From positions 1,240,001 to 1,304,000 of the forward strand of contig JAEMBT020000009.1 in the NCBI GenBank assembly GCA_018873245.2: DNA of 64,000 bases, read 5' to 3'. The DNA comes from Archegozetes longisetosus (Eukaryota > Arthropoda > Arachnida > Sarcoptiformes > Trhypochthoniidae). The translations under genes and the position numbers were made by a program. Under the pieces are notes generated by a model, which was not told the DNA's origin, did no database searches, and was given only the letters and a program-made list of their open reading frames with translations. The number at the start of each line of letters is the position of its first letter. The first letter of the stretch is position 1. Below, piece by piece: positions 24,394-36,700 of the stretch.

Positions 24394-27097
24394 GAATTTT
24401 TGATAGCTAGTGGATAGTTTATGTGTGAGAAGAAAGGATATGATGATGGGTAAGTGGTCAGAAGAGAGAGCGGGAACAGTGCGCCAGGTAAGGCAGGAAG
24501 CGAGAGCCGCGGATGTGAGGGTGAGGTCGGGGGAGCTGGGTCTTTGAGAAGAGGTTACGTGCGTGGGAGTATTTTCATTTAAAAGGAGGAGAGGGAGGGG
24601 TTCCAGTTATTCTAATAGGAGGTTACCTCGTGTGTCGGCTGGCTGTGTTAAGCCAGGTAGGTTGTTGAGCGTTGAAGTCGCCTAGTATAATGGGATAAGG
24701 GAAGCTAATTAGTTGACTGAGGTTAGGGTTAAATGTGGGATGGGACCTGAGAGGTGGCGGATTGTATATATTGATAATGGTGTTTTTTATTAAGGTAAAT
24801 GGAGCAGATTAAGGTTTCACAATGGAGGTTTAGGGGAGGGGTGAGGGAGGTCCTAAGTTGAGTATGGGATTGAGTTATGTATGTAGAGGATAAGGTCCCT
24901 ACTAGAGCCTTGGGGTTGGTCGAGTCAAATAGGAGAATAATTGGGAATTTTGGGGGCTGAGTACGGGGGTCAGCTTTGTTTCTTGAAGGGCGGCTATTTG
25001 GATATTGTGGTGGGAGAGGAATTTGGTGAGCTCGGGAACTTTGTTGCGAAGGCCATTTATATTAAGTTGTAAAATGTTTAGCTGGGGGAAGGGTGGGGTC
25101 TAGGATTGGGTTCAATGTCTCCAGGAAGTAGTAGGAGTAGACGGACCGCGTTTGCAAGTGGTAGGGAGCTGAATTTGTGAAAACCCGATTGGGGCTGAGG
25201 TGGGACCGAAAGGAAGGAGGTGGGAGTGCTGGTTGGGGGTAGTTAAGGATGGCGAGGGATAAGTGTTGAATGCTTGTGAGGTAATGTGGGATGAATTAAG
25301 GTAAAAAACAAAAACAAAGAAAATGGCGGGAAGGGAAGGTAAACAATAAAAAATAATAGTAAAAAGTACCTGACCTGAATATGCGGTGCATTCCTGGTGA
25401 TCAGAGGAGGGTGCATCCATTTGGCTTGGCATAGATGATGAGTTGAAGTCTTCAGTTATCCTTGCCAAGGGGAGCTCCACGAACAAAGACGCGGATGCGT
25501 TGGAGTCCTCCATAGAATACTTTAAGGTAGTATTCGTTTAGAGAGTCTATTGAGGTGTGTTTTAATGTTGTGGTGAAGTAAACTAATTTTTATAATATAT
25601 AAAACAATACATAGACTTAGTTGTGGTGTTTGTAAAACTTAAAAATAGACTGACCCTTAGATTGAAATTTATAGCCCTATATATATTTAGGTAACAGTTT
25701 ATTTGTTTATACATTAATAACAGGATTAAAAGCAGTGGTCAAATTTTAGTAGTAGTAAACAAGATTGAGTATAAAATTTTCCATTTGTTTAAACTTTAGA
25801 TAAAGCTTAAAAGTAAACTTTAGAATATCTCACTATTTATACTGAAGTCAATAAAAACTACTTCTATTTCATTAAATACAGCACTAATACAGTACTTATC
25901 GATTAGTGTTTAACCAATAATACTATTCCAAAGTTGAATTTCATTCAACATTTCTTATAAATTTACACAGCTCAATCGATGTAAAAGTACGAGAGCGTTA
26001 AAATATAAAAATTTATGCCATAATCACATAATCACAAATGAAACTCTCACTAGATGAGGGATGCTTCTCACAAATTCAGCTAACGAAACGGCCCATTTCG
26101 GGTATTCTCAGTATATCTCACTCATTTGTAGCTAAACCAGATTAGAAAACTGTGTTTTAAGTACAATTGGAGTCAAGTAACTCTTCCTTTATCAATCTCT
26201 GACTGATTCGTGCAGAGCCAATTTCTGAGGGTTGGATATCTTGTTAAGTTACACAATTACGTTGAATTATGAAAATTGTTTAACTTAAGATATGAATCAT
26301 TATTTTTTAACATTAATTAATAGCCTAATAATAACTCAAAGTAAATGATGTTATCCACCTTTTGAGTCAAAGTTACTTTTGAGGTAATTCACATTCTGAG
26401 CCAATAAATACTTTTATTATGAATCTTGAATAAATTTTTAATTTTTATTCATGAACTTCGAGTTAATAACTAAACTATAGTGTTACCCTCCCAGTGAAAC
26501 TATTAAATTTTATTCATTCCATGATTTATCATATGAACACACCAGAGATCATAGGAGATGTACTCGATATTTGCATTCCCTGATAAACCAACTTAAGAAA
26601 TCTTATCGAATTTTTTCATTTTATTATTAATGAGTAAGGAGAACCCACGTTAAGCCATTGTGTGTGGGCAAGGACTTTTGATCTTGTAGTGAGATGGCAA
26701 ATATATTGATACATCTCTGACAAAAATATTAGATCTTATTTAATTCCAATTCCAGAGAAAAGACTTTTCTCGCTTTTTTAACATTACGCCCATGTAAAAA
26801 ACTTTAAATCCAAAAAATTAATTTATCCCCACCCCACTTGGCTCCTTTTTGGGAATTCACTTAAAATTCAATAAAATAAGAAAATAATTTTGGAAAATAT
26901 TAGGGTGATTCAAGACCTGGAAGGTAGTGAAATCGACGATTGAAGTTTTCATTTGATATGTGATGTCTTTAATAGAAGATTTGAGTGGTCATTATTTTTA
27001 TTTCTATCATGCATTTAAAGGTACATAAATGAGCCTGAATCTGCCTCAAAGTATGGGTCTGGGACAACTATTTCACCGATAGTCACCACACCTTCAA

Positions 27098-27478
27098 TGA
27101 ACCCGATGAATGGCTGTATAACTCGTTCTCGACACTCGTTATTCTATAATTGATTTTGATATTCAAAATTTCAAAAGCTTATAACTCTTGAAGCGTTCAA
27201 ATGAGATGCTTAAGACTTATATTTCTGGAAACTATGTGCACAAACCTTTGAAATCGTGTGCACATCATCATTTTTTCCAGTAGGTCCACCAATCAACATT
27301 GGTGTTATGGACATTTCAAAGGTTCCCGCAGACAGTTTGCCAGAAATATGTCTTAAGCATATTGGTTGAGCGCTTCAAAAGTTGTCAACTTTTGAAATTG
27401 TGAAAATCGTTCGTTAAAAATCAATTAGCTATATGATGACGAGAGTAGGACTATTTTTACAGTCATTTATTCATCGGT
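27098..27478. repeat. Foldback element, arms of about 180 bp
   Basis: Left arm CCGATGAATGGCTGTA... and right arm ...TTATTCATCGG are imperfect reverse complements. Inner matches include ACTTATATTTCTGG with CCAGAAATATGTCT and ACCTTTGAAAT with ATTTCAAAGGT, around a centre near 27285. Non-coding. Confidence 0.65.
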
Positions 27479-28389
27479 ATCTATTGTTGATCTGATGGCT
27501 GTCGCTGCAAAAGCTATCAGTGAAGCGTGCGATGTCTGTCATACTTTATAAATTAATTTTTAGAAGTTAATTAATAAATTAAATTTATTTAAAAAAGGCT
27601 AAATGTATATAATGTAAGAGAACCTAAAAAGACGATGCCCAAATCCGCCTTAAATGAACCAAGATAAGTCTGGTATCAAAATAAATGTTATGAAAAGTAG
27701 AATCGAGATTTGAAGGAACTTTTGAAATCCAGGATGACTGATACAAGATATGGTTAAGTAACTAGTCAGATATTAATATGCGCATTTTGTTCGTTCTTTT
27801 GCACGAAAACAAAAGGTTTAAAATATAGCTAGTAAATATATATCAACGAGAAATGTATTAAAATAAAAAGGAAAAGATTATAAATATAATTGTATTTCTA
27901 TGAAATGGTGTATAAATAAAGTAGTATATAAATAAAGCCGTGTAAAAATAAAATCAAGTCGAGTCCTCGTCAGCGCTTCACAGAACCACGAGGACCTCGT
28001 TCAGCGAGACTGCAGGTTATGGTATCTCGGTCTCGTACCTGCTGATCTTGAGAAACCAACGAACCGTCATTATGTGTGCACGGCACCCGACGGTTCTGAG
28101 GCTATTTTTGCACTGACAACAGTACCCGACTATTACCTCGCTTCGCTACCTAACTTATTCTTCCTTAGTTTAAATCAGGCTTGTTTGGGTTACGACTAGA
28201 GAGATTCAGGTTTGTCTATTACGAGGTACTAAACCAAATAAAGATGAGCATATCGATATAACATGACATTACCGCGCAAACGACACTACCGCGCGGTAGT
28301 ATAGTCTGCGAGGTATTTACTTTACGCGTTAATGGAGTTTAAGAGGTATTGTCGGGCGCGGTAAAGTCGTGCACGGTAGTGTAGTTAGT

Positions 28390-28870
28390 GTGACCACATG
28401 TCCTCCTGTAGGGAGGACAGTCCTCTTTTGACCAATTTTGTCCTCTGTCCCCCCGGAGGTCAGAGGAGGACAATACAATGTTCTCCTTTACAAAATGCAT
28501 TAAAATTTCCTGAGACTGTAATTATTTCTTATATTTTGTATAGAAAAGTCAAATTATGCCCCTTTCGTAGTCAAAGATAATATAATTTCGCATATATATA
28601 CATTATAAAGGGAATAATTAGGAGGTTTATATATAAGTATAGTGCAATTATACGTTTGACTTATCAAATACATGTGACGTAGTTATAAAAATTTTAATCA
28701 AAACAATTCCTCTTATTAATTGTGAATCACAATGTCTCAGAAGAGGAGCAAATGAATATAAGAAGTATTCATTTAGACACAAATTGTATTAAACTAAATA
28801 GTGTGAATAAAAAATAAAAATGTCCTCCTCTGTCCTCTTTTTCGATTGCTTAAGTCATCCCATATAGCAG
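28390..28870. repeat. Transposon-end debris rich in TGTCCTC
   Basis: Starts AGTGTGACCACATGTCCTCC, followed by GGGAGGACAGTCCTCTTTTG and an internal hairpin GTCCTCTGTCC / GGTCAGAGGAGGAC; a direct copy TGTCCTCCTCTGTCCTCTTT lies at 28820-28842. The opening sequence resembles hAT terminal repeats, but no right end or 8-bp duplication was found. Confidence 0.4.
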
Positions 28871-29059
28871 TTATGACGTATCACTCTAAGTGTAGTACGC
28901 TGTGTTTGTTTGCGCTGTAATTTATGTGCTGTAATGTCGTGCTAGAACAATTAATATGTTTTAATGGATCCGAACCATTTGACCTACCAATCATTTTACC
29001 TAACCTAACCTAATCTAACATAACCCAACTCAACCAAACGATTGGTAGGTCAAATGGTC

Positions 29060-30039
29060 GACTCCCGTTTTAATAACACTAGACCTAGAGAAGTCTTTCG
29101 ATGCGTAGCACGTGAATTGAGCGCAAAAAATTAAGTGGACGATAATTGAGCGACGACAATTGAGCGCAAAGACTATTGAGCGCCAAATATTAAATATAGA
29201 ATTGAATACAATTTTATTCAATTAAATTTTTTTATTAGAAAGCATTTTTTGATTACGTCATCAAATCCAATAAAATAAGATTGAATCAAAATATGATTTT
29301 TTTATCTTAATTAATTTAATTAAACCCTATTCAACTGGATTGGATTAAATTCATTTTAATTATATTGGATTAAAACTAGAATTTTTCGAAAAATAATTCA
29401 ACACATAATTAATAATAATGACAATAACTAGATTAGAACTCGTATGCATACGCTTTTCATTCGCACGCAATGACTGCTACGCCACGAAAGTAGTATAAAA
29501 ATTTGAGTTAAAGTCGCTTTTAAAGCTCAATTGTCTTTGCGCGCAATTTTTAAGCGCTTAATAGTCGTTCGTTCAATTGCCATACGCTCAATACTCGCTA
29601 CGCTGAATTGACTTCGCTCAAATGTATCGCTCTCAAATGTTTGCGCTCAACTGACGTGGACCTTTCGATGTGGTTTACAAAGACATTACATAAGCTAAGA
29701 CTCTATGGTTGTGACTTAAAAACTATTTTATCGTTTAAATCATATCTGAACAATAGATTTCAGCTTGAAATCTTTATAGTTCATAATAAAAGTGTTTCGG
29801 ATGTGACAAGTCCTGCGTTGTCTGCAGCACAAGGAAGTTGTTTGGCTCCAGAACTTTTTGGGTTATTTATGATTAACATAAAATTTCTGGAAATATTTGG
29901 TGTCATCTATTTATTCACTAATGACAAGTGTTTTAAACTTTCAGCTAAAACTTATGCAGAACTTCTACTAAAAATAGATTCTGATCTCCGCCTAATATTT
30001 AATTGGTTTAAAAAAAATAAATTAGTAAACCACAGATGA
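29060..30039 (+). pseudogene. LINE reverse transcriptase fragment, split by an insertion
   Basis: Reading LDLEKSFDVV (RT motif A) requires joining 29070-29103 to 29671 onwards, which is exactly what removing the inserted element does. Downstream come KLRLYGCDLKTILSFKSYLN and AAQGSCLAPELFGLFMIN (RT motif B style), then LFTNDKC in place of the catalytic YADD and a RLIFNWFKKNKL tail. A frameshift lies near 29690. The sequence is a different, older LINE than the one at 20213-25513 and lies on the opposite strand. It ends near 30039 without a 3' region. Confidence 0.75.
29104..29661. mobile_element. Non-autonomous element with perfect 9-bp target duplication and TTGAGCG repeats
   Basis: CTTTCGATG occurs directly on both sides (29095-29103 and 29662-29670). 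The ends GCACGTGAATTGAGCGC and its counterpart GCGCTCAACTGACGTGG are inverted. Both end regions carry a series of short ATTGAGCG-like units in opposite orientation (29110-29185, 29520-29655), separated by AT-rich filler with no coding frame. A 9-bp duplication fits Mutator-like elements, but no transposase is present. Confidence 0.78.
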
Positions 30040-30728
30040 CGCTGAAAGATTACTACTGTGAATTAATTGATCAGGTAATTAAAAATTGTAAAAAATGAGA
30101 TAAATTTAATCCTAAGAGCATCAGTGCTTACTTATTACTGAAATAAAGTGAGAAAAATATGGGATAACATTATGCTCTAAAGTTAATTCTACGTTTTCAG
30201 AAGTCAGTTGTGCTGAAGGACTAATGAACAGTATTATCAGTTAATCCTATGAAGAAATAGAGACGGGCTAAAATCTCTGGAAACTAATTTGGTTTCTTAC
30301 TTTTTCCATAATATATGGAACTTTTACTAAAATGTTAGATATCTGTTTTTTTAATTGCTGTTTTATATAAGGATAAAGCAAGCTTATTTTGAAATTCTTT
30401 AATTGCGAGATTATAGAGCAATATATGAATAATACATAGAGTTTTAGTAAAGCATTTTTATTCAGGAAAGAGATCTCTAAAGCTCATAAACTGATATACA
30501 TATTGAAGTAATTTATTTATTAAATTCCAGAAATACAACATTTCTATAAACATATTTATATTTCTGTGAATTTGAACCAACTTCTGAAGTTTGAACAGAA
30601 TATTAGGCAACGAAGTATTGAAAATGTGATTGCAATCTTCTAATATTTTTTTCAAACTCTTTAAATTTTGCCAAAACTTAGAAACCAACTAAAGTATCTG
30701 AAGAGCTGATAAATTCTTAAAATTTGAT
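30040..30728. other. Downstream of the FAS gene, no gene seen
   Basis: AT-rich DNA between the LINE fragment and the FAS stop codon. It would contain the FAS 3' UTR (read on the minus strand). The short frame at 30458-30688 has no recognisable family features. Confidence 0.45.
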
Positions 30729-33700
30729 TCACTTCTTGAGTGATTTCTTGAATTCCGCAATTTTCGTCTTAACAGTTTGCAGATCATCTATCGATAAAGA
30801 AATATAGTTAGAAATACTCAAACTTTTCCTCTGGATAGGTTATATACCGTTTTGGTATTCTTTAATTTGTCCGACAGTTATTAATTTAATTTCATCAGTT
30901 GTAAGACTGACTTCATATTCTCTCTCAATTCTCTGTTGCATTTCAACTGCCAAAATAGATTCCATACCAACGTCTCCAAGAGTCGAACTATCAGGTAATG
31001 AAGTCATGTCAATTCCTATTCCCTGCCATATCTGATTCTTAGAACTACCTCCTGATGAAGCTGTCAATTAATAAATAAATGGATTAATCGTAAGTTTGAT
31101 TCCAATAATTCTTGTTTTAATCGATTGCTCAAACTTTAAGAAATTCTTATTCTCAAAACTTTTCATTGTTTTCAAATATGGGTTTATCGAATTGGACTTT
31201 AGATTGAAAGTTGGGCTCAGACTTTATCTAGTTACTGCTAAGATTTTAATTTTACTAAATTCTTCTAATTCAAATTTCAGATAAGTTGCTTTTCGTCAAC
31301 AATATGGAACTCAAGCTATGAATTATTAATTCTGAACTTGATTTCCACTAATAGAAGTCTTAGTTCGGTAGTGAAGCCATAAACACTCGTATGATTAATG
31401 ATCATAGAAAATTATTTTTGTAAATATGTTTAGATAACTTGTATGAGACTTACACGACTGTTGAGATCCTTCTAATCTAACAATAGTAGAAACAATTGCA
31501 TGTTGACAATGAAGAAATCTATCCAAAACTTCCAAGCAGGAAGGAATTCTTTGCGTATTGATAACCATTCCAATGCTGGTCAGATCTATATTTTCATTTT
31601 GAGCCCAGAGGCCAACATCACCAATAGGTCCGTACTGTATGGCTAGTCCGTGATAACCATCACGTCTTCTATTCTCGCAAACATGTTCCATAACGGAGTT
31701 AGCGTAACCGTAATTATTTTGGCCAACAAAACCACGACCTGAACTTTGCGACGAAAATGCCACGAAATAGTCTAATTTTGGACAAAATTTTCGTGTGACA
31801 GCATCTAGATAACCCAAAGCGTCAACTTTAGGAGCGCAGACTTTCTTAAAGGTGGCTGCAGTTTGATCTTCGATGAAGGCATCGTTTAATACAGTTGCAA
31901 AATGAAATATACCGCCAACTGGACCTAAGCTACTGGCTTCGGTAATAAGACGCTCAGCACCTGTGATTGATGAGGGATCGGATGTCGATATCTTAACGAT
32001 TGTTTCTTTTTCGCCATCATTTTTGGCAGCATTTGCGACACGTTTAACGAATACGTATTGATAATCATTTTTAATGCCTTAAGAAAAAACATTTTTCATA
32101 CTTAAAACTTTGAGGAAAATGTTTTTTCATTTAAAATACTGACCACTTCTAGAAACTAAGACTAATTTTCTTGCACCCCTGGTCACCATCCAATAAGCAA
32201 CCTCAAGACCTAATCCACCTAAACCTCCAACAAGTATATAAACCTTATTTGCATCGAACCAACTCTTAGTGTTTGCCATTATTTTGACAGGCTTTGAATT
32301 AAGAGTAGTTTTTTCGAACGGTTCCTCATCTCTAATCTTAATCAAAACTTTTCCAATACTTTGACCACTACTTAAGCGGCGGAAAGCTTTATCAATACAA
32401 TCGCGTTTGAAAACTTCTCTGCTAATTGGTTGAACACAACCTAAAGTCGACAGAATTAAACTTAATAACAGGTAAAAAATTAGTTTATAAATACAAACCA
32501 TTTTCTACTCCTTCGTAAAACCATTTCTCGAAGCCTTTAAATATTTTTGGTATCAAACTCTCAAAAGTATCTTCACTTATAATGGAAGATATATTATAGT
32601 AAAGTGTATTTCTTAATAATTGATTATTAGGTGTTTGATCGTAATTATCGATTTCGATATAACGGCCATATTTAGCAACTATCTGATAACTTGAGACCAA
32701 CTTATCGCTCGACAAACAATTGAATACAACATCAACTCCATTACCATTAGTTGCAGTCAGTATTTCGTCGACCAAATTTGGATCACTTGGATTAAAAATA
32801 CAACTGTCTGGTATCTCATAGTTTTCTTTTAGGAATCTTCTCTTTTCTTCAGTCGAAGCAGTTGTTAATATTCTGCAATTCATATGTTGACAAACTTGTA
32901 TCGCTGTCAAGCCGCTAGCATCAGTTCCGGAATGTATGAAAACAGTTTCGCCTAAAAGAACAAAACAGTAAGATATAAGAAAATTCTACTATCATTGGCC
33001 TTAATATAGTAAATGAATTTTTCTATTGTTTCGAACTATACAAACCTTCTTCAAGTTGTGCTCTATTGATAAGACTATACCAAAGAGAGAAATATCCACT
33101 TATAGTAGAGGCTCCTTCTTCTATAGACCATTTGTCCGGTATATTGATCAATAAATTGGGGTTAATATCAATTGAAGTGGCGATTGATTTTCCAGTCGAT
33201 ATTCCCATAACTCTCTCTCCGGTATCACTTCTACGACCAGCAAATTCAAAGCCAACCACTCTGTCAATAAAATCTGCGCCCAACTGACCTAAAATCCGAT
33301 CAAAATGAGTCAAATACAAGGATTGAAACTTTAATCATGAATACCTGAAGCAACCGCCAAATCCTTATGGTCAATACCAGAATAATAGATCTTAACATTA
33401 ACTTCTTCTTCGGAAATATTCTCCAAAGTGGACAAATCAAACCATTTAATGCTAGATAAGTCACCTTTTTGGCAACATCAAGATATGCTTCAGTTGTCTC
33501 AATCTTATCATAATTTCTTTCCAGATTCAAGAGCCTGTAAGTACCCCAACGGCCATCACGATGAATATTAACCACTAAATCATTTCTCAACAACCGATTA
33601 AACGGTTCTTTGTTAAAATCTATTGGCAGCTCAAGCTTTCCGTCACTGAATATACACCTGAATCGATCACCTCCGGGCTCTTGTCGCAAGCAATTAATTA

Positions 33701-36700
33701 AACCTATTATACCATTCAAGTTGTTATCGTTTGCAAAAAGCCAAACATTTTCATTTCGCGGTCTTTCTTTATATTCAGTGAATTTGCTCTTCAGTTCTTC
33801 TACCCATTCATCATATTTACCATATTTGACTTCAACTACTGCCTGATCATTAGGGGATATTTTTTTGCCTACTTTGCGTAATAGCACAACAGTTGATGAA
33901 ATCGAATCAGACTTTCGACTAATTAGACTAAAGTTGGCCAGTTTTGCGTAGTTTTCAAAAGCCATAAGTCGTTCGCTTAAAGTTACATTAGTTATGTGTT
34001 TATCTAATAAGAACAAGTTTAAGAAAATATATTGATTAAATAATTATATGAGAAATGACTTCTTTTTTGTTCATGTAATACCTAATAACTGATTCAACAA
34101 TTTTTCGGCAGATGATAATTGAGTGCGAAACACTCCCAACAAAAAGCCACCATCTCTTACATTATTATAGATTTCATTCGTGAAACTTTCAAAACTAATA
34201 TTCCATAAATCAGTCGAGTCCTTATAGATCAACAAATCGACTGGAGCTGAAAGAGTCGGAAAATTAGCTTTACTTAGATCCCAATTAATTAGTTGATAAC
34301 CGCTATTCTGTATGTCTTGTGGTAAATTCTTAGTATTTTTATTAGCGATAGTATAGTCGACAACAAGTGGATAATGAAAAAAATATCCCATATTACATAA
34401 GACGTCTTTAGTCATAATAGCATTGCCTGTGTTTAGTTCAGCAATACTTATATTTCTCTGATTGTTCTCATTCACGATATCTAACATTGATCTCATTAGT
34501 CGTCCATTATTTGATGTCAGGTTTAAAACATCCAGAGATAAGTCATAATTATTGTCAGCAATCATTTTTTTAATACTTTGTTCATCGAATTTTTTCTCAT
34601 CGATCAAATTTCCGTTTTCATCAAAAATACTCTGATATAAATTAATCAAAAGTTTTAAAAGTATTTGATTGTCGTTATTGGGAAAGTTTAATAGTTTGTT
34701 CAACTTTTCGGTATCATTATCGCCATCGTTTCCATTATCGGATTTCTTGAAAGTTTGTGCTAATTTCTGAACTATTATGTCACAAGAATTGATATAATCA
34801 GCCAACTCCTTGGCGTCAATTTCTTCAATAGCATTATCTTCAATATTAGGCACGAATTCATACTTTTCCATCTGAACGCCTCTCATGATGTTCTTCAGAG
34901 GAATATTTGCAAACTTTAAACCCTTCAATTCAATACCTTTTGACAGATATGAAAAAATAAATTTTAGCACAATTTAAACAAAAGTTGACAATTTCTCAGT
35001 CGATATACCTTTAGATACAACACATTGGAGATTAGCGTCTGTTACAACTGGAAGTAATTCTTGTGATTTCGTGGTTATTTCTTGAGCTGGTTCTCCTTCA
35101 GAGCCACCATCTGCTGAACCTACAGTTTCTTTACTGCTTTTACTGAACAATATTCTTGGATCGCACTTGAGTGATGGTAAACTTTGCGACACATAAATAG
35201 ATCGACTGGTAGTGTGTGTTACGTATAACTGTATTAATGATTCAACGAATGTAATCCAATTTGAGTCCCACTTCACTTTAGAATAGGATTTATCGAACCC
35301 ATCGTATTGTACTTCTTGTATTTGCCGGAATTTCGGTCCGTAATCAAAACCGCGAACATTTAGCTCAGTGTAGAAGTCGTTTGTGTCTAACTTATGACCT
35401 CTCCTTAAGAGAGAAATAAAATTTGGAAAAGTTATGAATAGCCTGTAAGCTTTTTATCAAAGTTATCATCAAATAATGTCAGTTCATTGAAAAACTTTCA
35501 GATACATAATTTTTCGTATTCTCCTATTCACTATTTCAAAATTGAATGAATCATTTAAAATGGTTAAACTTTTTTTGAGGGATTCAAAAATAAAAAGGCA
35601 TACGAAAATTGATTTGGTTTATGTGATTTTTCAATAATAGGAATTCATTTCTATGGACACGTTTCTAGTCTGGAAAACTTTTGCAAATAGATTCGAAGCC
35701 TATTGAAATATAGGTTCAAGTGAAGAAATGTAGCACTTCCTACTATTCACGCTCTGATTTTGAGCTCATCAGTATTATATACCCATAACTTAATCGGCTA
35801 CACCTCGGTCTGTAGTTCATGTAGTGTTTGGGTGTTAGAGGGTCATGTCTGAACACATTGGTAAGGTAACAATATCACTCTCTAATACATAATTTTACAC
35901 GAACCATAAACAGAAGTATAACCGATCGATACAAATGTAAACGAGATTTACAATAATGTTGTTTGCTGAAGGTAAAATACATTTCATACCAAATCTCATT
36001 ATTGATTTTGAATTCTTCATTAACCAAATTCTGATATTGAAGCACATTATCATCAGGAGCATAGATACGACCCGAAGCTGCAACGTGATCTCCATCGAGT
36101 ACCACAAACTCTCCGGTTGGATCCAGAAGCCTAACAGTGAGCTTAACTTCGGTGTCTTCAGAAAGTGGTGTTAGGCGTTTGAACTGAACATTTTCGAAGA
36201 CAACCGGAAATTTGAACCAACTTTCACCGCGACTTGCAGCGAGTCTTCTCCAGGCCATCAACAGATAACTAGTCGCTGGAAGAACACACTTACCATCAAA
36301 AGCATGATCTTTAAGGAACTGCTGGTCAGGATCTGATAATGAAAACCGTTGAATAAAATCAGAAGCAGTTGCCTGAGAGTGATACTCAGGATATTTCTTA
36401 ACCATAAACGACTTGTTGTGGTCCCATCTCATAAGCGATGATATCGATTGAGTACCTCTAGCCACAGGCCATTCAACCGTAGGATATAATCGACTGATAT
36501 TTGTGTTGACTCCCAATTGATATATCTGTCCGATAGCTGATATAAACATTTCGAGATTTCCTGCATTGTTATTACGCTTAAGAAGTCCAATGTATTGAGC
36601 CGAAGGCAAACTTCGCTTGAAGATAGCACTGAAGAGTGCATGTGGTGCCAGTTCTATAATAATGGCATCTTTCGGTATATATTTACTCGCGTCGTGAAAC

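Larger units (their letters stand above)
20230..25090 (-). pseudogene. Endonuclease-reverse transcriptase of the LINE, decayed
   Basis: Pieces readable on the minus strand: LNILQLNINGLRNKVPELTK (about 25020-25085) and PIILGDFNAQ (about 24680) and SSDHLPII (about 24450) of the endonuclease; LDLSKAFDTL (RT motif A, about 21860); VLSPLLFNFYIADIP (about 21670); ACHYADDITILFSHSSKL with the catalytic YADD (about 21310-21350); KLQIIQNKALRLATG (about 20890); and DRCRFCHSSPETTKHIFSQC, a C-x2-C-x7-H-x4-C finger (about 20365). The longest uninterrupted frame is 20436-20912. Stops and frameshifts separate the rest, so no functional protein is made. Confidence 0.85.
20213..25513 (-). mobile_element. Jockey-type non-LTR retrotransposon, inactive, with two insertions
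   Basis: The element reads on the minus strand from about 25513 to a 3' tail of AACAACAACAACAA at 20216-20230. In order it holds an AP endonuclease, a reverse transcriptase and a C-terminal CCHC zinc finger. Strong base-composition skew (plus strand rich in G and poor in C) marks its limits against the AT-rich surroundings. It is interrupted at 22900-24393 by a terminal-inverted-repeat element and near 21360-21610 by unrelated AT-rich DNA. No 5' UTR boundary or target duplication could be fixed. The clade (jockey superfamily) is inferred from the EN-RT-CCHC order and motif style. Confidence 0.85.
25514..29059. other. 3.5 kb without a gene, containing repeat debris
   Basis: AT-rich sequence with no supported coding region. 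It includes the foldback at 27098-27478 and a block with many TGTCCTC motifs at 28390-28870, both listed separately. A short inverted repeat (ACCTACCAATC-T near 28980 and its complement near 29040) lies at the right end beside a few ACCTAACCTA units. Confidence 0.45.

Noticed and set aside
28975-29040. CCTAACCTAACCTA near telomere-type TTAGG units
   Set aside because: Only a few degenerate units; similar short pieces occur at 10266 and 13590, so not a telomere tract.
29030-29221. Minus-strand frame of 63 codons
   Set aside because: Spans the boundary of a transposon insertion in a LINE fragment; no support.
32127-32501. Hydrophobic start [20 protein letters not shown] suggesting a signal peptide
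   Set aside because: This stretch is FAS intron read through; the exon begins at 32440 after the acceptor.
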